Source: Alphaproteobacteria bacterium (GTDB lineage: Bacteria; Pseudomonadota; Alphaproteobacteria; Micropepsales; Micropepsaceae). From it: 39,075 bases of DNA. Location: NCBI GenBank assembly GCA_020852655.1, contig JADZAI010000093.1:1-39075 (forward strand), in the 5' to 3' direction. Under the pieces are notes generated by a model. That model made no database searches, was not told the DNA's origin, and worked only from the letters and a program-made list of their open reading frames with translations. Below are positions 32,130 through 39,075 of this stretch, in pieces. Both the position numbers and the translations under genes were made by a program. How positions within the stretch are numbered: position 1 is the first letter of the stretch; every line of letters begins with the position of its first letter.

Positions 32130-32161
32130 GTAAATTTGGAGCGCGATATAAATAATTGACG
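32130..32161 (+). promoter_or_regulatory. Shared 24-bp element plus TTGACG box, copy 2
   Basis: Positions 32130-32153 repeat the element at 22875 (GTAAAnnTGGAGCGCGn then TATAAAT), followed by TTGACG at 32156-32161. Spacing from the element to the box is 2 bases here and 5 in copy 1. It lies 57 bases before the LLM gene's ATG and in the divergent region with the VOC gene. Confidence 0.6.
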
Positions 32162-32210
32162 AAGCGCGCCGGCGCCCGGATCATGCGGTGCCGAATGACG
32201 GAAGGCCGCG

Positions 32211-33461
32211 ATGAAGTTTCACTGGTTCGCCGAGGTCACCTACCCGGAACTGCCGCTCACGCCGAAGCCCGGCTACTCATCCTGGGTCACGCCCGACTGG
32301 CGCATGGTCAACCCGGTGAAGGTCGGCGAGACCTATCGCATGTTCATCCGCCTGATGCAGCAGGCCGACCGCGACGGCTTCGACGGGCTCGCGGTGAACG
32401 AGCATCACCAGACGCCCTTTGCCATGACCCCGTCACCGAACCTGCTGGCGGCGAGCGTCGCGAGTACGACCGAGAACGCGGCGATCCTCATCATCGGCGA
32501 CAGCCTCGCGCTCTATAACCCGCCGCATCGCGTCGCCGAGGAGATGGCCTATCTCGATTGCGTCTCCGGCGGCCGCGTCATCGCCGGTTTTGTGTTCGGC
32601 ACGCCGATGGATTCGGTCTTCGCCTATGGCAATCCGCCGATCGAGCTGCGCGACCGCTTTCACGAGGCGCGCAAGCTGATCCTGCGCGCCTGGGAGGAGC
32701 CCGATCCCTTCGCCTTCAACGGCAAGTACACGCAGCTCCGCTATGTGAATGTCTGGCCGAAGCCGATCCAGAAGCGCCCGCCCATCTGGGTGCCGGGCTC
32801 GGGCAGCGTCGAGACCTGGGATCTCGTGATCGACGAGGATTATTGCTACGGCCACCTCTCCTTCTCGGGTCTCTATTCCGCCAAGCCGATGGTCGATGCC
32901 TATTGGGACTATGTCGCCAAGCGCGGCGGCAACATGAACCCCAATCGCATGGCGTTCACCCAGCTCATCTGCTGCGCCAACACCGACGCCGAGGCGGAGG
33001 AGAAATACTACGAGGCGGTCAAGTTCTTCTATCAGTCGAACATGCTCGATCCCGGCTTTGCCGCGCCGCCCGGCTACACAACCGTGCGCTCGCAGCAGGC
33101 GATGGCCGAACATGTGAAGGCCTCGCCGTTGCTGAAGCCGGAGGACCGCCTGCGGGCGTCGCGCGGCGAGATGAGCTTCTGGGAGTATGACGAGAAGGGC
33201 TACATCATTGCCGGCACGCCGCAGCGCGTCGCCCAGCGCGTCCGGGCACTCGCGACCGATCTCCGTATCGGCCAGCTCATCGCCTGCCTCCACATGGGCA
33301 ACCTGCCCGAGGACGTCGCGGCGATGAACACCCATCTCGTCGGCACCGGCGTATTGCCGCAGGTGCGCGACCTCTGGGCCGACGAGCCCGACCACTGGAC
33401 GCCCGAGATCAGCCGGCAGCGCATCGCCGCGCGCAGCGCCGCAAAGGTGGCTGCCCAATGA
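32211..33461 (+). CDS. LLM-class flavin-dependent monooxygenase
   Basis: A 416-residue luciferase-like monooxygenase. The first strand MKFHWFAEVTYPELP, the NEHHQTPFAM stretch, the DSLALYNPPHRVAEEMAYLD block and SGGRVIAGF fit the FMN-linked LLM fold. It differs clearly from the LLM protein at 26073 and is not a recent copy. It uses FMNH2 supplied by an unlinked reductase. The start codon follows GGAAGG. It is coupled by ATGA to the alpha/beta hydrolase, which suggests oxidation (perhaps Baeyer-Villiger type) followed by hydrolysis; this is inference. Confidence 0.93.
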   Translation: MKFHWFAEVTYPELPLTPKPGYSSWVTPDWRMVNPVKVGETYRMFIRLMQQADRDGFDGLAVNEHHQTPFAMTPSPNLLAASVASTTENAAILIIGDSLALYNPPHRVAEEMAYLDCVSGGRVIAGFVFGTPMDSVFAYGNPPIELRDRFHEARKLILRAWEEPDPFAFNGKYTQLRYVNVWPKPIQKRPPIWVPGSGSVETWDLVIDEDYCYGHLSFSGLYSAKPMVDAYWDYVAKRGGNMNPNRMAFTQLICCANTDAEAEEKYYEAVKFFYQSNMLDPGFAAPPGYTTVRSQQAMAEHVKASPLLKPEDRLRASRGEMSFWEYDEKGYIIAGTPQRVAQRVRALATDLRIGQLIACLHMGNLPEDVAAMNTHLVGTGVLPQVRDLWADEPDHWTPEISRQRIAARSAAKVAAQ

Positions 33462-34225
33462 AGTGCACGACCCGGAAGATCGGCGGCCGCGACATCCGCA
33501 TCTGGAGCGGCGGCACCGGCGCTCCGCTGCTCTATCTCCACGGCTTCGAGCAGCACCCGGGCGATGCGCCCTTCCTGCAAAAGCTCGGCGAGTCGTTCGA
33601 CGTGTACGCCCCGGAGCATCCGGGCTACGGCCACTCGAACGGCCTGGACACGATCCGCGACCTCCTCGACCTGACGCTCCACCTGCGCCGCGTCGTCGAG
33701 CAGTGGGGGCGCGGTCCGGTCCATGTCGTCGGCCATTCGCTGGGCGGCATGTTCGCCGCCGAACTCGCCGTCATCGCGCCGCATCTCGTGCGCAAGCTGG
33801 TCCTCGTGAACGCCTACGGCATGTGGCGCGACGATGCACCGGCGCCCGATCCCTTCGTGCTCCAGCCCGATGCGCTCGCCGCCGCTAAATGGCACGACGC
33901 TGCGAACGCTTCGCGCGAGCCTTCCGCCTTCGACGCCGCGACCGACGGCACGGCCCAGGTTTTCCGCGCGGTGAATCTGGCGGCCGCCACCAAATTCCTG
34001 TGGCCGATCCCCGACCGCGGCCTGTCGCGCCGCGCCGGCTATATCCAGGCGCCGACGATGGTCCTGCATGGCGAATCGGACGAGCTGGTGCCGGCGAGCT
34101 ATTCCCGGGCGCTGGCGGATGCCATTCCGGGCGCCGAATTCGCCGGGCTGGCGGGTGCCGGCCACCTGCCCATGGTCGAGGCGGAAGGCGGATTTCTGGC
34201 GATGCTGCGGAAATTCCTCGCTTAG
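33458..34225 (+). CDS. Alpha/beta hydrolase (serine nucleophile)
   Basis: A 255-residue cytosolic hydrolase. The oxyanion segment is LYLHGFEQHPGD, the nucleophile elbow GHSLGG (Ser), the acid Asp in HGESDELVP and the base His in GAGHLPMVE. Typical of carboxylesterases, lactone hydrolases and C-C bond hydrolases of catabolic routes. The start overlaps the LLM monooxygenase stop by ATGA, so the pair is very likely to work together: a flavin-made ester or lactone, then cleavage. Followed by the TetR gene. Confidence 0.92.
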   Translation: MKCTTRKIGGRDIRIWSGGTGAPLLYLHGFEQHPGDAPFLQKLGESFDVYAPEHPGYGHSNGLDTIRDLLDLTLHLRRVVEQWGRGPVHVVGHSLGGMFAAELAVIAPHLVRKLVLVNAYGMWRDDAPAPDPFVLQPDALAAAKWHDAANASREPSAFDAATDGTAQVFRAVNLAAATKFLWPIPDRGLSRRAGYIQAPTMVLHGESDELVPASYSRALADAIPGAEFAGLAGAGHLPMVEAEGGFLAMLRKFLA

Positions 34226-34272
34226 CGTGAACGTCAAGCCCGCATCGCGGTCACGATAGCGGCGGTTTTTGC

Positions 34273-34283
34273 GTCAATTTGAC
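34273..34283. promoter_or_regulatory. Palindrome GTCAATTTGAC upstream of the TetR gene
   Basis: A perfect 5-1-5 inverted repeat about 90 bases before the TetR start, in the AT-richer 148-bp region after the hydrolase gene. Possible operator; TTGACT overlaps it as a potential -35 box, without a convincing -10. Confidence 0.3.
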
Positions 34284-34326
34284 TTGAGCACCACTCAGTT
34301 TTTGGAGACAAGTGCCCGCAATTGTT

Positions 34327-34343
34327 GGTGACAGGATGTCACC
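34327..34343. promoter_or_regulatory. Palindromic operator candidate just upstream of the TetR gene
   Basis: A perfect inverted repeat GGTGAC-N5-GTCACC, 30 bases before the TTG start. Size and place fit a TetR autoregulatory operator. I did not find the same palindrome in the other intergenic regions of the window. Confidence 0.5.
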
Positions 34344-34373
34344 TGCGCTATCCTTGTTTTCTGGGGACCCGCC

Positions 34374-35053
34374 TTGAACGCGCTGCAACCTTCGCGCCGT
34401 GAGCAGGCCAAAGATGGCCGTCGCAACCGGATCATCGATGCGGCCAATGACCTGATCAAGGAAATCGGCATCGAAGATCTGTCGGTGCGCATGATCGCCG
34501 ACCGGGCGGATGTCAGCCCCGCGACCGTCTATAATCTCTTCCGCAACAAGGCTGCGGTCCTGTTTCGTGTCTATCAGCGCCGCGTCGTGATTTTCGACGA
34601 GCGGGTTGCCAAGACGAAGTCGGCCGATGCGCTGGAGCGCATCTTCGATGCGGCGGCGCATGTCGCCGATCTCTACCGCAAGGACCCCGGCTTCTATCGC
34701 GCCTTCATCGGGCTGCGTCTCGACGTCCGCCCGGAAAGCCTGCCGGCGCGCGAATCGCCCGGCGCCTATCTCTGGCGCAAGCTCGTGCGCGAGGCGATCG
34801 CCGCCGGTGAACTGGTGGAGGACAAGATGCCGACCGCGTCGGCGGCCTGCTCTACCGCATCATCACCGGCGCCTTCTACGAATGGGTCGGCAACGCTCTC
34901 CCGCTCGAGAAGGTGGAAGAGGAGACGGCCTTCTCTTTCGCGGCGATCCTCACCACCTGGGCGACGCCGGCCGCCAGGGGCCGCCTCGCCAAGCGCCTTG
35001 CGTCCGCCGCCAAGAGCCCCCGCCTGCGCCTGGTCCGCCAAGCCGCGGACTGA
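34374..35053 (+). pseudogene. TetR-family regulator with frameshift in the C-terminal domain
   Basis: The N-terminal helix-turn-helix is intact: RRNRIIDAANDLIKEIG, then LSVRMIADRADVSPATVYNLF (about 37-57). The ligand-binding domain is normal up to Met 152 (34827-34829). After it, the original frame turns into Ser/Pro/Arg-rich sequence up to 35072. The next frame, from 34832, continues with family-like sequence (DRVGGLLYRIITGAFYEWVG ... LEKVEEETAFSFAAILTTW) to a stop at 35051-35053. One missing base, most likely a C in the CC run at 34830-34831, explains this. Either a recent inactivation or a sequencing error. The TTG start has GGGGA 7 bases upstream. A regulator of the nearby catabolic genes by position. 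Confidence 0.8.
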
Positions 35054-35090
35054 GGCCGGGGCACGCGCCTGACATCAGAACCAAGCGGTC

Positions 35091-35140
35091 GTCATCCTGA
35101 GGTGCTCGGCGGTGCAGCCGCCGAGCCTCGAAGGACGCAC
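35091..35140. repeat. Palindromic intergenic repeat of alphaproteobacterial type
   Basis: A 9-bp perfect stem, GCTCGGCGG (35104-35112) with CCGCCGAGC (35118-35126), 5-base loop, flanked by TCATCCTGAG and CTCGAAGGACG arms that extend the pairing. The arms recall short dispersed repeats common between genes in alphaproteobacteria (memory of similar elements). It stands between the convergent TetR and D-aminoacylase-like genes and could end transcription from both sides. Confidence 0.7.
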
Positions 35141-35162
35141 GGCGTCTAGTCGCGCCGCTGCC

Positions 35163-36821
35163 TCATACGCAGACCACGCCCGCCTTGGCGGCGGTGTAGT
35201 CGCCGGCGGCATAGGCGACCTCACCGTTGACCAGCACCGTGTCGATGCCGGTCGCGCTGCGGACATAGCGCATGCCGTCGCCGGGCATGTCGAACACCGC
35301 CCGTTCCGCGCCGCGCCCGATCGTCGCCGCGTCGAACACCACGACATCCGCCGCCATCTCCGGCGCCAGGCGGCCGCGGTCGGCGAGGCCCCAGATTTCG
35401 GCCGTGTCGGAGGTGATCTTCTTCACCGCCTGTTCCAGCGTCAGGTCGCCGCTCTTGCGCACGAACTCGCTGAACAGGAAGCCGGTGTCGCCATAGGTCG
35501 AGAACGAGGTGATGTGCGCGCCGCCGTCGCTCGCGCCGATATGGACGCTCGGCTTCGCCAGCATCGGGCCGATGCGCGACGTGTCCGCATGCCCGACATT
35601 CTCCGCCAGGAACGCGACATCGAGGTCGTTCTCCAGCGAGACGTTGATCAGCGCCTGTGAATTCGTCTCGCCGCGCTCCTTGGCTACCTCCGCCAGCGTG
35701 CGGCCGACATAGCCGGCCGGCGCGTTGTCGCCGCCGCGGATGACGAGGATGCCCATGCCCTGCGTCATCATGTTGGTGTCGGCCTCGGCGAGCATCTTCG
35801 CGACCACCTCCTTGTCGCGCAGCGACGCGTTTCGCTGTTCCAGCGGCTGGCGCAGCGTGCGCCACCAGGTCGGCAGGCGTGCGAAATAGAGGCTCGGGCG
35901 CAGGAACGAGAAGGAGATGTCGACCGGGCGCGTCTGCATCTGCGGCCACACGCGGGCGCCGCGCGCGAACTGCTCCTCCACGCGGGCCACGATGCGCGGC
36001 GAGTTCTTCGGCGTCGCCGGGCTGTCGAAGACCGGCGAAAAGGTCGTGGGGATATTGTGCTTCAGCGACAGCTCGGCGAGCTGGTCGATGCGCGCGATGG
36101 TGAGGTCGGCGTCGTAGAACTCCGGCACCACCTGGAGGATGCGGCCGAACTCGCCCAGCACTTCGCACAGCGCATCGAGCTCGTCGAACTGGGCGAAGCG
36201 GCTCGGCACCGGGCGGCCGTTCTCGTCGACGTCGATATAGCTTGTGGACAGGCCGACGCCGCCGGCCTTCAGGCTCTCGCGCAGCAGGTCCTGCATCTGC
36301 GCGATCTCGTCCGGCGTCGCGGCGCGTTGCTGCGAGGCTTCGCCCATGACCCACAGCCGGATCAGGCTATGGCCGACAAGCGGCGCGACATTCAGGGAAA
36401 GGCCGGGCTCGATCGCCTTCCGGTAGCCGGCGAAATCCTCCCAGGTCCATGTGAAGGCCTGCGTAAAGGCCTCCGGCGGCATCTCTTCGATCTGCTGGAA
36501 CATGCCGACCACGGCCTTGCGGTCACTGGCCTTCAGGGGCGCCAGCGAGAGCGAGCAATTGCCCGGCACGATGGTGGTGACGCCGTGCTCCAGCGCCGGG
36601 CGGGCCGCGCCGTCCCACAGTATCTGCACGTCGAAATGCGTGTGCGGGTCGATGAAGCCCGGCGCGACGATGCGCCCGGCGGCGTCGATCGTCCGCTTGG
36701 CCGTGCCGTCGACCTTGCCGACCGCGGCGATGCGGCCGTTCTTGATGGCGACGTCGCCTTTGAATCCCCGGGCGCCGGTTCCGTCGACGATCGTGCCGTT
36801 GGTTATGATCACGTCATACAT
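35163..36821 (-). CDS. D-aminoacylase/N-acyl-D-amino-acid deacylase family amidohydrolase
   Basis: A 552-residue metal-dependent hydrolase of the COG3653 family. The DPHTHFD motif puts the metal His pair at 60 and 62; VPGNCSLSLAPL (86-97) holds the Cys ligand (Cys 89) seen in D-aminoacylases; SDGGAHITSFS carries the late catalytic Asp. Length is somewhat above classical D-aminoacylases (about 480-500). Relatives act on N-acyl-amino acids, dihydropyrimidines or other amides, so the substrate stays open. Last gene of the four-gene unit; its start overlaps the 75-residue protein gene by 8 bases. Confidence 0.92.
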   Translation of the reverse strand: MYDVIITNGTIVDGTGARGFKGDVAIKNGRIAAVGKVDGTAKRTIDAAGRIVAPGFIDPHTHFDVQILWDGAARPALEHGVTTIVPGNCSLSLAPLKASDRKAVVGMFQQIEEMPPEAFTQAFTWTWEDFAGYRKAIEPGLSLNVAPLVGHSLIRLWVMGEASQQRAATPDEIAQMQDLLRESLKAGGVGLSTSYIDVDENGRPVPSRFAQFDELDALCEVLGEFGRILQVVPEFYDADLTIARIDQLAELSLKHNIPTTFSPVFDSPATPKNSPRIVARVEEQFARGARVWPQMQTRPVDISFSFLRPSLYFARLPTWWRTLRQPLEQRNASLRDKEVVAKMLAEADTNMMTQGMGILVIRGGDNAPAGYVGRTLAEVAKERGETNSQALINVSLENDLDVAFLAENVGHADTSRIGPMLAKPSVHIGASDGGAHITSFSTYGDTGFLFSEFVRKSGDLTLEQAVKKITSDTAEIWGLADRGRLAPEMAADVVVFDAATIGRGAERAVFDMPGDGMRYVRSATGIDTVLVNGEVAYAAGDYTAAKAGVVCV

Positions 36822-37041
36822 CGTGCAGGCTCTCCAATATCGCGCGCCACGAATGCCCTTTGAGTTCGTTCAGGCTGTCCGCACCGCAGGTTCTCAACAA
36901 CGCAAATCCGATATCCGCATCCAGGACGACAGGGCCGACCGTGCCGTTCGGGTAGCGGAGATTGACGACCAGTTCCGCCGCTCCGTCATGGCCGGCGCCG
37001 ATCGCCGCGCTCTCGATCGTCGTGTCCGCGTCAGGCTTCAT
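36814..37041 (-). CDS. Small protein of unknown function, 75 residues
   Basis: I do not recognise a family. The sequence (MKPDADTTIESAAIGAGHDG ... LNELKGHSWRAILESLHDV) is acidic, soluble and has no signal peptide. The middle (LVVNLRYPNGTVGPVVLDAD) looks like two beta strands with a turn, and the end is helical. It starts inside the stop of the upstream 68-residue gene (ATGA) and overlaps the D-aminoacylase-like gene by 8 bases, so expression with its neighbours is likely. It could be a small subunit or a chaperone for the hydrolase. Confidence 0.75.
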   Translation of the reverse strand: MKPDADTTIESAAIGAGHDGAAELVVNLRYPNGTVGPVVLDADIGFALLRTCGADSLNELKGHSWRAILESLHDV

Positions 37042-37244
37042 CCAAGCGGCGGCTCGACGAACACGACATCGCTGCCGGTCAGAAGGCCCGGCGGGCGGCG
37101 CATGGCGAAGATATGCAGGTTCCAGCTCTTGATGTCGTCGACCGCCTTCTGGGTCGGCCGGCCGGGCAGGGCGCGCGCCGCGATCTGTTCGACGGTCTCG
37201 CCGGGGCCGGGCGTTACGAAGCTGCGTTGTTTGGAAAGGGTCAT
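37038..37244 (-). CDS. Small protein, 68 residues, LysM-like pattern
   Basis: The order PGETVEQIAARALP ... AVDDIKSWNLHIF ... LLTGSDVVFVEPP resembles a LysM module (early GET, a helix with IA, an internal WN, a final VxPP strand). There is no signal peptide or TM segment, so a cytosolic LysM-like fold would be unusual. It lies 24 bases after the dioxygenase gene and is coupled by ATGA to the next small gene. I rate the LysM call as tentative; it could equally be a small partner protein of the enzymes around it. Confidence 0.7.
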   Translation of the reverse strand: MTLSKQRSFVTPGPGETVEQIAARALPGRPTQKAVDDIKSWNLHIFAMRRPPGLLTGSDVVFVEPPLG

Positions 37245-37268
37245 CGGTGGTCTCGGATGTTGGAAATC

Positions 37269-38084
37269 TCAGGCCGCGCGCTTCGCCAGGTCCATGAACC
37301 AGTCGTCGCGGAAGGCGTCGCCGGGCTTCAGCCGCTTGTGCAGGCCGGGCACGTTGGGCCCGGCCTGCCGCTCGCGGTTCTCATAGATGCACTCGCGCCC
37401 GAAGAAGCGCAGCGTCAGCGTCCGCCGGCGCGCCCCCGTATGCGTCGGCGCACCGCCATGCAGCGTGTGGGTATGGAAGATGACGAGGTCGCCGGGCTGG
37501 ATCGGCCAGGAGACGATCTCGTAGTCGCGGCGGTTCTTCTCGATGTCCGGCAGGCGGGGCATCTGGCCGCTGGTGTAGAGCGGCGCGGTATCGTCATCGA
37601 CGTCGAAGCGCGAGCCGTCATAGAGCGGCCCTTTGTGCGAACCCGGGATGAACTCCAGCGAGTCTTCCTTGCTCAGCGGGTCGAAGGTGATCCAGGCGAC
37701 CGCAAGGTCCTTTCCGCCGACGCAAAGGTAAGAAGCGTCCTGATGCCAGGGCGTCCGCCGGCTCTCGCCGCCTTCCTTCAGGAAAACCTGCTCATACATG
37801 AACCAGCAGTCCGGCGTGCCCCACAGATCGGTGCAGAGTGCCGGGATCGGCGAGGCGCGCAGCATGTCGCGATAGGCATCCCTGCACCCCGGATTGTAGA
37901 GGTCCTGATAGAAGAGCGCGTCGGTCTTCTGGGGGATCTTCGACGCCAGCGGACCGGGGTTGGTGAGGCTCCATTCATAGGCCTTGCGCGCCTGCTCCAG
38001 CGCCGCGGGCGAAAGGGCCTGCGGAAGGAACACCACACCATCGCGCGCGAAGGTTTCGCGCGCGCTCTCCGCATTCCAACTCAT
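37269..38084 (-). CDS. Phytanoyl-CoA dioxygenase (PhyH) family Fe(II)/2-oxoglutarate oxygenase
   Basis: A 271-residue non-heme iron oxygenase. The metal triad is His 114 and Asp 116 (WHQDASYL) with His 209 (LHGGAPTHTG), and the 2-oxoglutarate-binding Arg is 220 or 221. Such enzymes hydroxylate acyl-CoAs, lipids or other small molecules. The start at 38084 (MSWNAESARETF) matches the family's first helix; a GTG at 38129 would add 15 residues with no better ribosome site, so the start is uncertain. First gene of a four-gene unit, divergent from an acyl-CoA ligase. Confidence 0.9.
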   Translation of the reverse strand: MSWNAESARETFARDGVVFLPQALSPAALEQARKAYEWSLTNPGPLASKIPQKTDALFYQDLYNPGCRDAYRDMLRASPIPALCTDLWGTPDCWFMYEQVFLKEGGESRRTPWHQDASYLCVGGKDLAVAWITFDPLSKEDSLEFIPGSHKGPLYDGSRFDVDDDTAPLYTSGQMPRLPDIEKNRRDYEIVSWPIQPGDLVIFHTHTLHGGAPTHTGARRRTLTLRFFGRECIYENRERQAGPNVPGLHKRLKPGDAFRDDWFMDLAKRAA

Positions 38085-38227
38085 ATTTTTTGACAGCTCT
38101 CTAGTCTTGTCCGGGTCGCGGAGGCACACTATCCAATCGAAAAAGAATTGTAACGCGTTTTAAGTGCTGTCCGCCAGTGCCGCGTGTGAGTGCGCGAAAG
38201 AGCAACGGGACGGCCTAGGAGAGGAAC

Positions 38228-39075
38228 ATGGCTACCCGTCCCGAAGTCGTCGCCCAGCTCGTGGCGTCCGGCCTGTTCGAGGTCGTCCCCGACGACAGCG
38301 CCGGCTATCCCCAGAAGGTCTACCGGAACGCCCCGCGAACCTTCCGCGAATTGCTGGAATCGACCCGCCAGTTCGACGACCGCACCTTCCTCGTCTATGG
38401 CGACGAGGAGGTCACCTATCGCGAGCATTTCGGAAAGGTTGCGGCGCTCGCGCAGTATCTCGTCGCGCAAGGCGTCCGGAAGGGCGACCGCATCGCCATC
38501 GGCATGCGGAACTATCCCGAATGGGCGATGAGCTTCTGGGCCTGCCAGGCGATCGGCGCCGTCATGGTCGCGATCAACGCCTGGTGGACCGGGCCCGAGA
38601 TCGCCTACGCGCTGGAGGATTCCGCTCCCGCCGCGCTGCTGATCGACGGCGAGCGTCTCGAACGCCTGGCGCCGCTGATCCCGGAGATGAAGGGCCTCAA
38701 GGCCGTCGTCGTCGCCCGCCGCGGCAATGCCGGCCCCGGCGGGGTCGACTTCGCCGAGGTCACCGCGACACCCGCCGACGCGCTGCCCGAGGCCGACATC
38801 GCGCCCGACGACTACGCGACGATCCTCTACACCTCCGGCACCACCGGCAAGCCGAAGGGCGCCGTCGCGACCCAGCGCAACCACATGACCAACTACATGA
38901 ACACCATGCTCGGCGGTTCGGTGGCGCGCGGTCTGCTCGGCGACTTCTCCATCATCGGTCCGCTCGACATGCCGCAGTCGGGTGCGCTCCAGACCTTCCC
39001 CTTCTTCCACATCGGCGGCCTCACCGGACTCTACGTCTCGACCGCCACCGGCGCGAAGATCGCACTGATGTATAA
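38228..39075 (+). CDS. Acyl-CoA ligase (AMP-binding), N-terminal part cut by window edge
   Basis: The first 282 residues of an adenylate-forming enzyme. The P-loop LYTSGTTGKPKG is at 200-211; PFFHIGGLTGL follows, as in FadD-like proteins. The adenine-pocket, hinge and C-terminal domain lie beyond the edge. AGGAG precedes the ATG by 6 bases. It differs clearly from the ligase at 22960, so the two are not recent copies. Divergent from the PhyH gene by 143 bases; the pairing with a PhyH enzyme suggests acyl-CoA hydroxylation. Confidence 0.93.
   Translation, partial: MATRPEVVAQLVASGLFEVVPDDSAGYPQKVYRNAPRTFRELLESTRQFDDRTFLVYGDEEVTYREHFGKVAALAQYLVAQGVRKGDRIAIGMRNYPEWAMSFWACQAIGAVMVAINAWWTGPEIAYALEDSAPAALLIDGERLERLAPLIPEMKGLKAVVVARRGNAGPGGVDFAEVTATPADALPEADIAPDDYATILYTSGTTGKPKGAVATQRNHMTNYMNTMLGGSVARGLLGDFSIIGPLDMPQSGALQTFPFFHIGGLTGLYVSTATGAKIALMY

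Noticed and set aside
1..39075. CRISPR arrays, tRNA or rRNA genes, insertion sequences, prophage genes
   Set aside because: No regular direct-repeat array, cloverleaf, transposase or phage structural motif was seen on either strand.

Overview
The window is high-GC DNA with tightly packed, often overlapping genes (ATGA/GTGA junctions), several GTG/TTG starts, two TonB-dependent receptors and many lipid or aromatic catabolism genes. This fits an alphaproteobacterium of the sphingomonad, caulobacter or Parvibaculum type; the genus cannot be read from the sequence. A palindromic intergenic element at 35091-35140 resembles repeats I know from alphaproteobacteria. I see no tRNA, rRNA, CRISPR array, transposase or phage gene.

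Layout. (1) 1-1011, minus: N-terminal third of a TonB-dependent receptor, cut by the window edge. (2) 1483-3023, plus: a crotonase-fold protein translationally coupled to a VOC/glyoxalase-fold protein. (3) 14148 down to 3028, minus: one nine-gene transcription unit. In order of transcription it holds a COG4671-type glycosyltransferase, two GT4-like glycosyltransferases, a histidine phosphatase, a MurG-like glycosyltransferase, a fused dual-ATPase ABC protein, a solute-binding protein and two Dpp/Opp-type permeases. (4) 14456-15409, minus: an epoxide-hydrolase-like protein. (5) 15521-19087, plus: an 876-residue ABC exporter-like protein with a degenerate, enlarged nucleotide-binding domain, a stand-alone cyclic-nucleotide-binding protein and a hotdog thioesterase. 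(6) 19092-22829, minus: a VOC protein, an SDR, exonuclease III, an isoprenylcysteine-methyltransferase-like membrane protein and a second SDR. (7) 22960-34225: a catabolic block with an acyl-CoA ligase, an amidohydrolase, two luciferase-like flavin monooxygenases, a SnoaL-like protein, a complete TonB receptor, an SDR, a VOC protein and an alpha/beta hydrolase. (8) 34374-35053: a TetR regulator whose C-terminus is frameshifted. (9) 38084 down to 35163, minus: a phytanoyl-CoA-dioxygenase-like enzyme, two very small proteins and a D-aminoacylase-like enzyme. (10) 38228-end, plus: the start of another acyl-CoA ligase.

How it may work together (inference). The catabolic block looks built to import a hydrophobic substrate through the outer membrane, oxidise it, activate it with CoA and shorten it. 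Two divergent promoter regions in this block (near 22875 and 32130) share a nearly identical 24-bp element next to a TTGACG box, which suggests a small regulon. The least familiar parts are the glycosyltransferase/phosphatase/peptide-importer unit and the nearby degenerate ABC protein with its cyclic-nucleotide-binding partner; these are the best candidates for an undescribed system. All functions are read from motifs and remembered family patterns; no searches were run.
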